Below are positions 45,741 to 55,210 of a DNA stretch of 64,000 nt, piece by piece. The translations under genes and the position numbers were made by a program. This stretch comes from Deltaproteobacteria bacterium HGW-Deltaproteobacteria-18 (GTDB taxonomy: Bacteria > Desulfobacterota > Desulfovibrionia > Desulfovibrionales > Desulfomicrobiaceae). The DNA is taken from contig PHBE01000017.1 in the NCBI GenBank assembly GCA_002841885.1, forward strand, positions 1-64,000, written 5' to 3'. Each line of letters starts with the position of its first letter. Position 1 is the stretch's first letter. The notes under the pieces were generated by a model that made no database searches, was not told where the DNA came from, and saw nothing but the letters and a program-made list of their open reading frames with translations.

Positions 45741-45774
45741 AAAACGGGCGGCCCAATTTGGGTCGCCCGTTTTT
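45741..45774. terminator. Bidirectional terminator between pyk and purL
   Basis: A 14-bp stem (45741-45754 with 45761-45774) with one mismatch and runs of A/T on both sides. The genes pyk (plus) and purL (minus) converge here. The stem sits midway between the two inverted REP-like elements. Confidence 0.85.
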
Positions 45775-45811
45775 CTTTATTGCATCCACATAATGCCCCC
45801 AACCCCTGTAA

Positions 45812-45849
45812 GGGGTGCAGGGGACGAGTCCCCTGCCCGCCGGAGGCAT
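45812..45849 (-). repeat. REP-like palindromic element, copy 2 (inverted)
   Basis: A 38-bp element, inverted relative to 45683-45720 with two mismatches. It contains a perfect palindrome GCAGGGGACGAGTCCCCTGC. It lies just past the purL stop. Similar palindromic units are, from memory, common intergenic repeats in Desulfovibrio-type genomes. Confidence 0.8.
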
Positions 45850-45853
45850 GCCT

Positions 45854-48835
45854 TTAAAAATCCAGCGTCTTTTTCCAGGCTGTGGCCAGGTCTTCCACCG
45901 AAGCGTTGACCAGGATTGCGCTTCCTGCGCGCAGGGTCAATTTTTCGTCGGCGGTGGTCTTGCCGATGGCGGCCATGAAGTCTCCGGCGAAGAGGGCTTC
46001 GAAGGCGGCGCGTTTGTCATCGGCCACGGTGACCACGAAGCGGCTGGCCGATTCGCTGTAGAGGCGCTGTTCGGCCAGCGGGCAGTCCAGGGCCGGGATC
46101 AGGTCCGTGTCGATATCCGCGCCGATGCGTCCGGCCAGGGCCATTTCGGCTACTGCAACGGCCAGACCGCCGTCGGAGACGTCATGGGCCGCGCTCAAAA
46201 GGCCGGTGGTGATGGCTTCGTGCATGCGCTCGTAGCGGATGCGGGCGGAAACCGCGTCGACCTGCGGAACCGATCCGCACACGCCCAGGGCGTCGGCATA
46301 TTCAGAGCCGCCCAGTTCGTTTTTGGTCAGGCCCAGCACGTAGACGTTTTCGTCCGGCCGCTTGAAGTCGGAGGTCATGGTCTTGTTGCAGTCACTTATC
46401 ACGCCCATGACTGAGAAGAGGACCGTGGGCGGGATGGAGATCTTGGTTCCGCCGCCGGTGTAGTCGTTCTTCATCGAGTCCTTGCCTGAGATGCAGGGCA
46501 CTCCGTAGGCGAGGCAGAAGTGGGCCAGGGCCTGATTCGCGCGGACCAGCTGGGCCAGCTTGTATTCGCCGTCCGGGGTTTTTTCGGACTGGACCGGGTC
46601 GCACCAGCAGAAGTTGTCCACGCCGGCCATGTGGCGAATGTCTCCGCCGGTGGCCACGGCGTTGCGAACGCCTTCGTCGATGGCGCCCGCCATCATCCAG
46701 TAGGCATCCAGATCACTCAGTTTCGGGCAGATGCCGTTTGCTATGACCAGGGCCTTGTCGCTGCCAAGTTGGGGGCGAATCACGGCGGCGTCGGCGGGAC
46801 CGTCGTTCCTGGCTCCGACGAGGGGCTTGATCACGCTTCCGCCCTGAACCTCGTGGTCGTACTGACGGATGACATACTCGCGGGAGCAGATATTCAGGCG
46901 GCCGAGCATGGACTGCAGAAAGTCCTGATGATCAGTTACCATGGGCTGCGGCGTTTCGCAGCCACAGCAGACCTGCGGCTGTGTCCAGGCGGCGCGGAGC
47001 TGCATTTGCGGACAGCCGTCATGCAGGAATTGCATGTCGAGATCGGCCACGATTTTGTCGTTGTAGCGCACGTGCAGGTAGCCCGAGTCCGTGAAGCAGC
47101 CCAGATCCGAAGCCTCGACGTTCATTTCCTCCGCCAGTTCCATGAAGGCCTGCAGTTTGGATGGGGGCACGGCCAGAGTCATGCGCTCCTGGGCTTCGGA
47201 GACCAGGATTTCCCAAGGCCGCAGGCCGTCGTACTTGAGTGGCGCCTTGGCCAGGTCCATGTCGCAGCCGCCGCAGTCCTGGGCCATTTCGCCCACCGAG
47301 GAGCTCAGCCCGCCCGCGCCGTTGTCGGTGATGGCATTGTAGAGGCCCAGATCGCGGGCGCGCATCAAAAAATCGTACATGCGGCGCTGGGTGATGGGGT
47401 CGCCTATCTGTACGGCCGTGGCCGGAGAGCCCTCGTGCAGCTCTTCGGAGGAGAAGGTCGCGCCGTGGATGCCGTCCTTGCCGATGCGCCCGCCGGTCAT
47501 GATGATGCGGTCGCCGGGCAGGGCCTTCTTTTCGTAGCTGGGATGTCCGGCCACGGTGGCGGGCATGGTGCCGACGGTACCGCAGAAGACCAGCGGCTTG
47601 CCGAGGAACCGTTCGTGAAAGACGATGGCCCCGTTGACCGTGGGAATGCCGGACTTGTTGCCGCCGTGCTCGACGCCTTCCCGCACGCCCTCGAAGACGC
47701 GGCGGGGATGCAGCAGTCGGGGCGGCAGTTCTTCGTCATGAAAGGGCGAAGCGAAGCAGAAGACGTTTGTGTTGCACAACAGGTTCGCGCCCATGCCTGT
47801 GCCCATGGGGTCGCGGTTCACGCCGACAATGCCGGTCAGGGCTCCGCCGTATGGGTCCAGGGCCGAGGGGCTGTTGTGGGTTTCGACCTTGATGCAGACG
47901 TTTATGTCTTCGCTGAAGCGGATCACGCCGGCGTTGTCCTTGAACACGGACAAGCAGAAGTCGTCCTTGCCCATGCGCTGGCGAAGCTGCTTGGTGCTTC
48001 CCTGAATGAATGTTTTGTAGAGGCTGTTGATTTCAGCCTTGGTGCCGTTTTCAAGGTTTTCGTAGCTGATGCGGGAACTGAAGATCTTGTGCTTGCAGTG
48101 CTCGGACCAGGTCTGGGCCAGGCATTCGAGTTCCGCGTCCGTGGGCGCTGCGGGCAGGCCTTTGGCCTTGCGGTGGGAGACGACCGCGGGGCTTGCATAG
48201 TAGTCGCGGATGCAGCGCATCTCCTCCAGGTTCAGCGCCAGGATGTTTTCGCGGCTGAGGCGAAGAAGGGCGTCGTCATCCAGGCTGCTCAGATCCACGA
48301 TATCGACGGTGCTCGAGGCTTCGCCCGTGACCGCTGCAGTGCGGGCCTGAAAACCGGGACTTGCGGTCCAGGTGTCCTTGTCCGCGATTTCGAAGCGCTG
48401 GATCAGTTCGTTTGCCAGCAGGTCCCTTGCGATGTGTTCCACCTGGGCCCGGTTCAGATCGCCGCAGATCAGATACTGGGTGGAGGTGTAGACCGCGATG
48501 TCAGCGTTGCGGTCCCCGAGCACGGTGCGCAGGGTTTCGCGGGCGGTGCGGCCTTCGTTGTCGGTCACGCCGGGACGGAAGCCGACTTCGATGAGCCAGT
48601 CGAAATCCGTGGCCGCCGGAGCGGTTTGGGCCGTATGCAGGACCGGGTCGTGCAGGGCTCCGGCTTCGATGGCCTGATCCACCTGGGCTGGGCTCAGTCC
48701 ATCGACGGTGTAGATCCGGATGATCCGGACCTGATCGACGGTCAGGCCGAGCTCGCTTTTGATCTTGTGGGCGGTCTTGTTGCCTTGGGTATCGGTAACT
48801 GCCTTGCGCAGAGCCACTTCGACTCGGATCGGCAT
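45854..48835 (-). CDS. purL: Phosphoribosylformylglycinamidine synthase with two N-terminal PurS-like domains
   Basis: 993 residues from ATG 48835 (AGGAGAACAAC upstream). The first 80 residues (RVEVALRKAVTDTQGNKT) and the next about 80 (LIEVGFRPGVTDNEGRTARETL) each look like a PurS unit; the rest is the PurL catalytic part (WSEHCKHKIF, VKVETHNSPSALDPYGGALTG, GAGGLSSSVGEMAQ). No C-terminal glutaminase domain is present, so PurQ must be supplied in trans. It makes FGAM from FGAR. It is the fourth purine gene in this window. Confidence 0.92.
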   Translation of the reverse strand: MPIRVEVALRKAVTDTQGNKTAHKIKSELGLTVDQVRIIRIYTVDGLSPAQVDQAIEAGALHDPVLHTAQTAPAATDFDWLIEVGFRPGVTDNEGRTARETLRTVLGDRNADIAVYTSTQYLICGDLNRAQVEHIARDLLANELIQRFEIADKDTWTASPGFQARTAAVTGEASSTVDIVDLSSLDDDALLRLSRENILALNLEEMRCIRDYYASPAVVSHRKAKGLPAAPTDAELECLAQTWSEHCKHKIFSSRISYENLENGTKAEINSLYKTFIQGSTKQLRQRMGKDDFCLSVFKDNAGVIRFSEDINVCIKVETHNSPSALDPYGGALTGIVGVNRDPMGTGMGANLLCNTNVFCFASPFHDEELPPRLLHPRRVFEGVREGVEHGGNKSGIPTVNGAIVFHERFLGKPLVFCGTVGTMPATVAGHPSYEKKALPGDRIIMTGGRIGKDGIHGATFSSEELHEGSPATAVQIGDPITQRRMYDFLMRARDLGLYNAITDNGAGGLSSSVGEMAQDCGGCDMDLAKAPLKYDGLRPWEILVSEAQERMTLAVPPSKLQAFMELAEEMNVEASDLGCFTDSGYLHVRYNDKIVADLDMQFLHDGCPQMQLRAAWTQPQVCCGCETPQPMVTDHQDFLQSMLGRLNICSREYVIRQYDHEVQGGSVIKPLVGARNDGPADAAVIRPQLGSDKALVIANGICPKLSDLDAYWMMAGAIDEGVRNAVATGGDIRHMAGVDNFCWCDPVQSEKTPDGEYKLAQLVRANQALAHFCLAYGVPCISGKDSMKNDYTGGGTKISIPPTVLFSVMGVISDCNKTMTSDFKRPDENVYVLGLTKNELGGSEYADALGVCGSVPQVDAVSARIRYERMHEAITTGLLSAAHDVSDGGLAVAVAEMALAGRIGADIDTDLIPALDCPLAEQRLYSESASRFVVTVADDKRAAFEALFAGDFMAAIGKTTADEKLTLRAGSAILVNASVEDLATAWKKTLDF

Positions 48836-48854
48836 GTTGTTCTCCTGGTGACGC

Positions 48855-51362
48855 TTATGGTTCAGAGGTAATGCTTGGCTGCAGGTGCACAATGGCGTTT
48901 CCGCCCTGAGCCTTGGCTTGATAATTGGCTTTGTCGCAGCGTTCAAGCAGGGATTGCGAGGTGTCATCGGGTTCGAGCATGCTCATGCCGATGCTCAACG
49001 TGACCTGATTATGATGCAGTATGCTGAATTCTTTCTGAATTCTTTCAGAAATCGTCAGCAGGTTGTCGACGGTGGAGTTGCTGGAGATGACGACAAATTC
49101 ATCTCCGCCGAAGCGGCAGGGAAAGTCCAGGCCCTTGCGCAGGATGCGCCGCAGGAGCTGTCCCAGTTCTTTCAGGGCTTTGTCGCCGCCATGGTGGCCA
49201 TGGGTGTCGTTGAAGAGCTTGAATTTGTCGATGTCGAAAAAGATCAGTCCGAGCGGGGTCCCGGTGCGTTTGGCGCGAAACATTTCCCTGTCCAGAAGCG
49301 GCTGGAGGTGATGCCGATTGAAAACCTGGGTCAGGGAATCAAAAAGGGCCTGTTCCCGAATCTTGCGCTCCAGCCTGCGGATGGTCGAAATGTTGCGGCC
49401 GACAATCAGCCCGTGGTCGGTCCCGAACGAAAAACGGGAGAAGACGAGTTCGAGCTGCAGGTGTTCGTCGTCAAGGACGATCTGCACTTCCACCGCAGCC
49501 GGGCTCTGCTCCAGAAACGCCATGTCCCACGCTTCTTCCTGTTCGTTCATGGGGCGGGTCAGATGGAAGAGGTTGCGCCCGGTCAGGAAGGCACTGTGGC
49601 GGCCGGAAGCAAAGGTGATGATCCCGTTTTTGTCTGTGGTGAGAACCAGGTCCTGCATGGATTCGAGCAGGGTGTTCAGGAAGTCCCGTTGACGCAGGGC
49701 CTCGAATTCGAGCATCTGGATTTCGGCCAGGTCCTGGACCATGGTCAAAATGTTTGCCTGAGAGCCTTGAGGGATTTTGTAGCCGGCCAGGGAGAAGGAC
49801 GACGTCGCAGGCTCGTTGCCGGGGCCCAGCGGGCAATGGATGGAGCAATGAGCGCTCTGGGAAGGGGCGAGCAGGAAGTTCCGCCAGCCTTGCAGGGCCA
49901 GGCTGGCCTGCTGCGCATCCTTGCCTTTGGCCAGCCGGTCTTCGAGCTGATTCGCACTTCCAAGAAATTTGGTGAATGTGGGGTTGGCCCGCAAGATGCG
50001 TCCCTGCGCGTCGAGCAGCGCCACTCCGGTGGGAAGGATGTCGAGCAATTCGGCCTTGATCTCAAGCTGCCCGACGGTGCGCGCCTGGTGCCGGATGCCG
50101 CGGGCCAGGAGCCGGGTGTAAAGTGTGACTTCGGCCCTGATCCGCTTTGACTCGGCTTCGTCGTTCAGGCGAAGCTCTCCGACCATATGCCCCTCGGCTT
50201 CGAGCGGAAAGTCAGCTTCCGAAAATAGCCTGAGCCGTTCGAGGGCGGGCGCGATGTCGGGCCCATGCACTCCGGCATCGTTCAGGACAAATCGCTCCCA
50301 GTTTCTGTTGGAGGGGGAGTGCAGGATGATCTCGGCTTTGCGGCAGTTCCAGTTCCAGCGCAGATGCCTGCCGATGCAGGCCGCGATGGCCGCGTTGCCG
50401 CCGGTCAGGCCTTCGACTTCCTTGGCCTGGTGATGGAAATCCTGAATGGATTGCAGGGAGTGGGCGTACAGCCTGTCGTTGGGATCAAGATCCTTGACGT
50501 TCATGGCTGCGGTCAGTTCCGAAAAAAGGGTCGCGCATTGACGGCGCAGTTCGTCCATGCCTTCCGGAGGCAGGGCGCCTGCCTTGGCCAGAAGAAAGCT
50601 GAGCTGATTCAGGCTGTCCGGAGCCGGATCGGTGCGAAACTCAGCCTCCGCCCATCTGGTACCGAGGATGACCGCCTGGGTCAGAGGCGGGTAGTCAAAG
50701 ACGTGCTCCAGGTCGTGGTGGGCGGAGATGGCCGCGATCATGGGCTCGGGAAAATTCCACTGCTCGAGCAATTCGGCGGTCAGGTTGGAGTGATCCTCCG
50801 GAAGATGGTCCTGCCAGGACATGAACGTCGGGCCAGTGTTGACAAAATCCGGCTGCTTGAGATGCGGCAGGAGATGTTCGGGAAAGTTGGCGGCGTAGAG
50901 GAGCAGGGAGAGATCCTTGACCAGGGCGCAGATGTAGGCGGTTTCCGCTTCCTCCGGGGCCAGGCGCTGGGCGATGAGCTCTGCGCCCAGTGCTGCCCAG
51001 ATGATTATGCGCCAGTTGGCAAAGGTGTCAAAACCGTTATTTTCCAATATCGAGTTCAGGTTTTTTTGCAGGGACAATGACAGGGCGATGCGCAGAATCT
51101 CGTTGTCGCCGAGGATTATTGCCGCCCGTTGCACGTCGGAAATTTTGCTGGTTTGTCCGTAGTAGGGCGAATTGACAAGGGACAGGATGGTCGTGGCCAG
51201 GGCCGGATCGAGCCTCAGTATGGAGGCGATGACTCCGAAGTTCGGCTCGGACTTGACCGCCTCCTGGAGAAGCTGGGCCGTGGCCGGCGAAAAGGTCGCT
51301 TTCAGGCTTGCACGCAACGAGGTTGCGAGGTTGCGAGGGGGAAGGCGATCCTGAATTGGCAT
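48855..51362 (-). CDS. HDOD-GGDEF domain protein (diguanylate cyclase)
   Basis: 835 residues. An N-terminal HDOD-like region (about 20-230: LRLDPALATTILSLVNSPYYG, DVQRAAIILGDNEILRIAL), a middle PAS-like region (ILPTGVALLDAQGRILRANPTFTKFLG near 450), a further PAS-like segment, and a C-terminal GGDEF domain (CRFGGDEFVV). The GGDEF motif is intact, so cyclic-di-GMP synthesis is likely; the feedback I-site RXXD is KGLD here. It lies 2 bp after the prenyl synthase gene. Confidence 0.9.
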   Translation of the reverse strand: MPIQDRLPPRNLATSLRASLKATFSPATAQLLQEAVKSEPNFGVIASILRLDPALATTILSLVNSPYYGQTSKISDVQRAAIILGDNEILRIALSLSLQKNLNSILENNGFDTFANWRIIIWAALGAELIAQRLAPEEAETAYICALVKDLSLLLYAANFPEHLLPHLKQPDFVNTGPTFMSWQDHLPEDHSNLTAELLEQWNFPEPMIAAISAHHDLEHVFDYPPLTQAVILGTRWAEAEFRTDPAPDSLNQLSFLLAKAGALPPEGMDELRRQCATLFSELTAAMNVKDLDPNDRLYAHSLQSIQDFHHQAKEVEGLTGGNAAIAACIGRHLRWNWNCRKAEIILHSPSNRNWERFVLNDAGVHGPDIAPALERLRLFSEADFPLEAEGHMVGELRLNDEAESKRIRAEVTLYTRLLARGIRHQARTVGQLEIKAELLDILPTGVALLDAQGRILRANPTFTKFLGSANQLEDRLAKGKDAQQASLALQGWRNFLLAPSQSAHCSIHCPLGPGNEPATSSFSLAGYKIPQGSQANILTMVQDLAEIQMLEFEALRQRDFLNTLLESMQDLVLTTDKNGIITFASGRHSAFLTGRNLFHLTRPMNEQEEAWDMAFLEQSPAAVEVQIVLDDEHLQLELVFSRFSFGTDHGLIVGRNISTIRRLERKIREQALFDSLTQVFNRHHLQPLLDREMFRAKRTGTPLGLIFFDIDKFKLFNDTHGHHGGDKALKELGQLLRRILRKGLDFPCRFGGDEFVVISSNSTVDNLLTISERIQKEFSILHHNQVTLSIGMSMLEPDDTSQSLLERCDKANYQAKAQGGNAIVHLQPSITSEP

Positions 51363-51364
51363 GT

Positions 51365-52345
51365 TTATTTATCTCTTGTCAGCACGAATTCGATCATGGC
51401 TCCGAGCAGTTTTTTCTCCAGGCATTCGGGTAGCACGCCAAGAGCCTGACTGGCTAGTCTCAAATAGGATTTGGCTTCGTCCCGGGTCTTTTCGGCAAAG
51501 CCCTGTCCCGCGACATCGGCGATGATCTGGTCTTGCCTGGCAGGGCACAGGTTCACGTCCGTGAGCTCCCGGGTGATGATTTCGCGCTGGTCCGCTGGCA
51601 GGGATTCAAGGTACAAGAGCAGGGGCAGGGTGAATTTGCCTTCGCGCAGATCTCCGCCCAGGGGTTTGCCCGAGGTGTCGGCCCGTGACGTATAGTCCAG
51701 GGCATCGTCCACCAGCTGAAAGGCGATTCCAAGATTCAGACCGAAGGTCCTGGCGCCGGTGCGAGCCCGTTCGGAGCCCCCTGCCGCGATGACGCCGAAT
51801 TCGCAGGCCGACTGGATCAGGTAGGCCGTCTTGCCGGTGATGATCTCGATGTACTCGGCCCGGGTGATGTGCGCCTTGCGGATGGCGGCGATCTCCATGA
51901 TTTCGCCCGTGGCCGTCTGCATTATGGCCTTGGCGATGCATGAGGTCAGGGCTGGATTGTCCGTACGGGCCACGATTTCGTTGGCCAGCGCCAGAAGCAC
52001 GTCTCCGGCCAGCACCGTGGGGGTGATGCCGAAAAGGGTGTGGGCGGCCGGTTTGCCCCTGCGCAGTTCGGCGTTGTCCAGGATGTCGTCGTGCATGAGG
52101 GTGGCCGAATGCAGAAATTCCAGGGAGCTGGCCAAGGTTTGCAGGTTATCACCCCGGAAATCCAGGGCGCGCGCAAAGAGAAGCGTGAGCATGGGCCGCA
52201 GGCGCTTTCCACCGGCGTCCATGACGTGCGCGGCCACCGGTCTGACCAGCGCGGGCAGGGCGTCAATCTCCTGCGCGATGGCGGCATTGATGGCTGGCAG
52301 CTCTTTGAGGAAGGTTGCTTTGAGTTGGGCGAAGGCTTCGTTCAT
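51365..52345 (-). CDS. Polyprenyl diphosphate synthase (menaquinone side chain)
   Basis: 326 residues of a trans-isoprenyl synthase: both aspartate-rich motifs (MHDDILDNAE near 90 and QLVDDALDYTS near 210), GGKRLRPML, and GGDLREGKFTLPLL. The length and cluster with mqnD and mqnB suggest it makes the menaquinone polyprenyl chain. Its start overlaps the mqnD stop by 4 bp. Confidence 0.92.
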   Translation of the reverse strand: MNEAFAQLKATFLKELPAINAAIAQEIDALPALVRPVAAHVMDAGGKRLRPMLTLLFARALDFRGDNLQTLASSLEFLHSATLMHDDILDNAELRRGKPAAHTLFGITPTVLAGDVLLALANEIVARTDNPALTSCIAKAIMQTATGEIMEIAAIRKAHITRAEYIEIITGKTAYLIQSACEFGVIAAGGSERARTGARTFGLNLGIAFQLVDDALDYTSRADTSGKPLGGDLREGKFTLPLLLYLESLPADQREIITRELTDVNLCPARQDQIIADVAGQGFAEKTRDEAKSYLRLASQALGVLPECLEKKLLGAMIEFVLTRDK

Positions 52346-53133
52346 GAAAAATCCCGCAGTGTTTGCAGCGTGTTGAGAGCGGCCAGACCGTCTGAGCCCA
52401 TGTCCATACTGAATTCGTTGACGTAGGCGGCAATATGTTGTTCCAGCGTGGCCGCGTCAAGCTCTCTGGACAGAGAAGCTATGAATGGCATGATGGAGTC
52501 TTGCCGGGCCCTGGCGTGAAGGATGCTTGCGCGGATGCTTTCCGTGACGCAGGTGTGGACGTCCGCGCCGAGTTCGTTTCGGGCCACGATGCAGCCCAGG
52601 GGTAAGGGCAGGGCGGCAGTGTGTTCGCGCCACCAATGCCCAAGGTCGAGGCGCAAGGCAAGATCGTAGCGGTCGTGGATCAGGGCGGTTTCATGGATGA
52701 GCAGCCCCGCATCGACATCTCCGGCGCACACGGCATCGACGATGGCGTGGAAGATCATGGGTACCGGGATAAAATTTCCACCCAGGGCCGCACGCAGTAC
52801 CAAGGCCGCGGTGGTGTCGAGGCCCGGCACGGCGATCCTGTGCAAGGCGCCTGAAAAATCCGTGCGGGTCACGAGCTTGGGGCCGTGTTCGAGGCCAAAA
52901 GCTCCGCCGCAGGGCAAGATTGTGTACGTGTCGCTCAGGCGCAGGGCCGTGGCCGCGCTGACCTTGATCACGTCCCAGGCTTCCGCGAGGGCGCCCTGGT
53001 TGAGCTCCTGCACGTCGTGCCAGAAAAACCGGCAGTCGTGTCCGGCCGGTGAATCGGTGAGGCCGAGTACCCAGGCCCCAAAGATGAAGCTGTCGTTGGG
53101 ACAGGGGGAAATGGCGACGTTTAAGGGGATCAT
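52342..53133 (-). CDS. mqnD: 1,4-dihydroxy-6-naphthoate synthase MqnD
   Basis: 263 residues. N-terminal AISPCPNDSFIFGAW and the LLIHETALIHD motif with the catalytic-type His are MqnD hallmarks. It converts cyclic dehypoxanthine futalosine to 1,4-dihydroxy-6-naphthoate in the futalosine menaquinone route. It overlaps mqnB by 4 bp. Confidence 0.93.
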   Translation of the reverse strand: MIPLNVAISPCPNDSFIFGAWVLGLTDSPAGHDCRFFWHDVQELNQGALAEAWDVIKVSAATALRLSDTYTILPCGGAFGLEHGPKLVTRTDFSGALHRIAVPGLDTTAALVLRAALGGNFIPVPMIFHAIVDAVCAGDVDAGLLIHETALIHDRYDLALRLDLGHWWREHTAALPLPLGCIVARNELGADVHTCVTESIRASILHARARQDSIMPFIASLSRELDAATLEQHIAAYVNEFSMDMGSDGLAALNTLQTLRDFS

Positions 53134-53825
53134 GCAGAAGCTCCGGTGAGAACGGGGAGAATGTCCTGCAGGGCGCGCAAGGCCAGCCGGAAGTTCCAGA
53201 GGCGCTTGTCGCGGGCACCGACAGGGTTTGACACGGTGCGGATCTCCAGGAATCCGATGCCCCGTCGCCTGGCCGCCAGCGCCAGGCTGAACCCTTCCAT
53301 GTTTTCCGTGAGGCCGTCATGGCGGTCTTGGAGCAATGCCGCGCGCTGCTGGTCCCCGCTCACCCCGGCCACGGTCAGGCTTGTGCCGATGATCCATTTT
53401 GGATGAAGGGTCATGCCCATGGCCGCTGCTTGCGCGGACGGATCAAGATCGAGCCGGTTGACAGGATCAAGGGGGAGGTCCGCGAACATCTGGTGCCCAA
53501 AGACATCCTCTTCCTCCTGTATAAAATGATGCACTCCGTACTCCGGCCAGATTTCGGCGTTGGCGACGCAGGTCGACCCCAGGGGCGCGCGAGCCATGTC
53601 GAAGCTGCCGCAAATGCCAAGATTCAAAATGCCGGTCACCTCGGGATGTCGCTCAAGCATTGCTCCCACGCTAAGGGCGGCAGCCACTGGCCCGATCCCT
53701 ACCGGACACGGCAGAAGGTCGTGGCCCCGGATGTTTACGGGTTCAAGAGTCTCCGCCGGAGAAGATGCCGGCAGGTTCAAGGTGTTTCGGCATTCCATCA
53801 GGGTTGCGCAGGCCAGGAGAATCAT
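53130..53825 (-). CDS. mqnB: Futalosine hydrolase MqnB
   Basis: 231 residues, a nucleoside phosphorylase-family hydrolase: GILNLGICGSF near 70 and TENMEGFSLALAA near 175 (purine nucleoside site). It removes hypoxanthine from futalosine. The mqnB-mqnD overlap supports the assignment over a 5'-methylthioadenosine nucleosidase, which it resembles. Confidence 0.9.
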   Translation of the reverse strand: MILLACATLMECRNTLNLPASSPAETLEPVNIRGHDLLPCPVGIGPVAAALSVGAMLERHPEVTGILNLGICGSFDMARAPLGSTCVANAEIWPEYGVHHFIQEEEDVFGHQMFADLPLDPVNRLDLDPSAQAAAMGMTLHPKWIIGTSLTVAGVSGDQQRAALLQDRHDGLTENMEGFSLALAARRRGIGFLEIRTVSNPVGARDKRLWNFRLALRALQDILPVLTGASA

Positions 53826-53839
53826 GGGCGAGCCACGGC

Positions 53840-55150
53840 TTAGAGACGCCAGTATTTGAATTCCCGCGACAGGGCGTCCCGGTCCAGAAATCCTTTGACG
53901 TCAATGACGATTCCGCTGGCAGGGTCCTTGAACATGGCCGCGATGCGGCTCGCATCAAGCTGCGCGAACTCGCCGTGCGAGACAGCCAGAATGAGGGCGT
54001 CAAGCTGCCGCAGTTCTGCCAGAGGCAAAAGGTCCACGCCGTATTCCACCTTGGCTTCATGCATGTCGGCCAGCGGGTCGTGCACCAGGACATCGACCTG
54101 GTAATCAGAAAGTTCGTGGATGATGTCCTCGACCCGACTATTGCGCAAATCCGGCACATCTTCCTTGAAGGTCAGTCCCAGAAGGCCTACGCGTGCGCCC
54201 TTGATCAGGCATCCGGCGTCGATCATGGCCTTTATGGTCTTCTCGGCGATGAATTTTCCCATGCCGTCGTTGATGCGCCTGCCGGCGAGGATGACCTGCG
54301 GGTGGAAGCCGATGGATTCAGCCTTGAAGGTCAGGTAGTAGGGGTCCACCCCGATGCAGTGTCCGCCAACGAGACCCGGCCGAAAGGGCAGGAAGTTCCA
54401 TTTGGTGCCAGCGGCTTCAAGCACTTCTTTTGTGTCGATGTCCATGCGGTCGAAAATGAGCGCCAGTTCGTTCATGAGGGCGATGTTCAGATCGCGCTGG
54501 GTGTTTTCGATGACCTTGGCGGCCTCTGCGACCTTGATGGTCGAAGCCCGGTGCACTCCGGCCTTGACGACCGAAGCGTAGAAGCGGGCAAGCAGGTCCG
54601 CAGTGGGTTGATCCTGGCCTGCGACCACCTTGACGATGCTCTCCAGGGTGTGGACCTTGTCGCCGGGATTGATGCGTTCCGGCGAATAGCCCACGGTGAA
54701 ATCCCTGCCGCAGGTCAGTCCTGATTTTTCTTCCAGCAGCGGCACGCAGATTTCCTCGGTCAGTCCCGGGTAGACCGTCGATTCATAGACGACGATGCAT
54801 CCTTTGCTCATGTGCGCGCCAACAGTGACGGTGGCTCCGACCACGGGTCGCAGGTCCGGTTTGCGGTTGCCGTCGATGGGGGTGGGCACGGCCACGACGA
54901 TGACTCCGGCCCCGGCGAGCCGCGTGGGATCGTCGGTGTATTCAACCCGGGCACGGGCCAGCCTGTCGGGTTCCACCTCGCGCGTGGAATCCCGGCCGCT
55001 CTGCAGTTCTTCGATGCGGGGACGTGAAATATCAAAGCCGACGACTTTGAAGTGGTCGCCAAGGGCCACGGCCAGGGGCAGGCCGACATAGCCCAGTCCC
55101 ACCACTGCAACTTCCGACGTGCCGGATGCGATATCTTCGAACGTGATCAT
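53840..55150 (-). CDS. Nucleotide-sugar dehydrogenase (UDP-N-acetyl-D-galactosamine/UDP-glucose type)
   Basis: 436 residues. Rossmann motif VVGLGYVGLPLAVALG, ESTVYPGLTEE, catalytic cysteine in LVGGHCIGVDPYYL, and LGLTFKEDVPDLRNSRV. This resembles the TviB/WbpO subgroup that oxidises UDP-HexNAc to a uronic acid for capsule or O-antigen. It sits between ubiE and mqnB on the same strand but belongs to a different pathway. Confidence 0.87.
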   Translation of the reverse strand: MITFEDIASGTSEVAVVGLGYVGLPLAVALGDHFKVVGFDISRPRIEELQSGRDSTREVEPDRLARARVEYTDDPTRLAGAGVIVVAVPTPIDGNRKPDLRPVVGATVTVGAHMSKGCIVVYESTVYPGLTEEICVPLLEEKSGLTCGRDFTVGYSPERINPGDKVHTLESIVKVVAGQDQPTADLLARFYASVVKAGVHRASTIKVAEAAKVIENTQRDLNIALMNELALIFDRMDIDTKEVLEAAGTKWNFLPFRPGLVGGHCIGVDPYYLTFKAESIGFHPQVILAGRRINDGMGKFIAEKTIKAMIDAGCLIKGARVGLLGLTFKEDVPDLRNSRVEDIIHELSDYQVDVLVHDPLADMHEAKVEYGVDLLPLAELRQLDALILAVSHGEFAQLDASRIAAMFKDPASGIVIDVKGFLDRDALSREFKYWRL

Positions 55151-55210
55151 GAGTGTTCCTCGTTTACTTCATATCCCAAGGGGTGAAGGCAATGCGTGGC
55201 TGGCAGGGCA

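Noticed and set aside
46520-48871. 783-residue open frame antisense to purL
   Set aside because: It lies entirely opposite purL, with composition expected from third-position GC bias. No motif or ribosome site; purL is certain from motifs.
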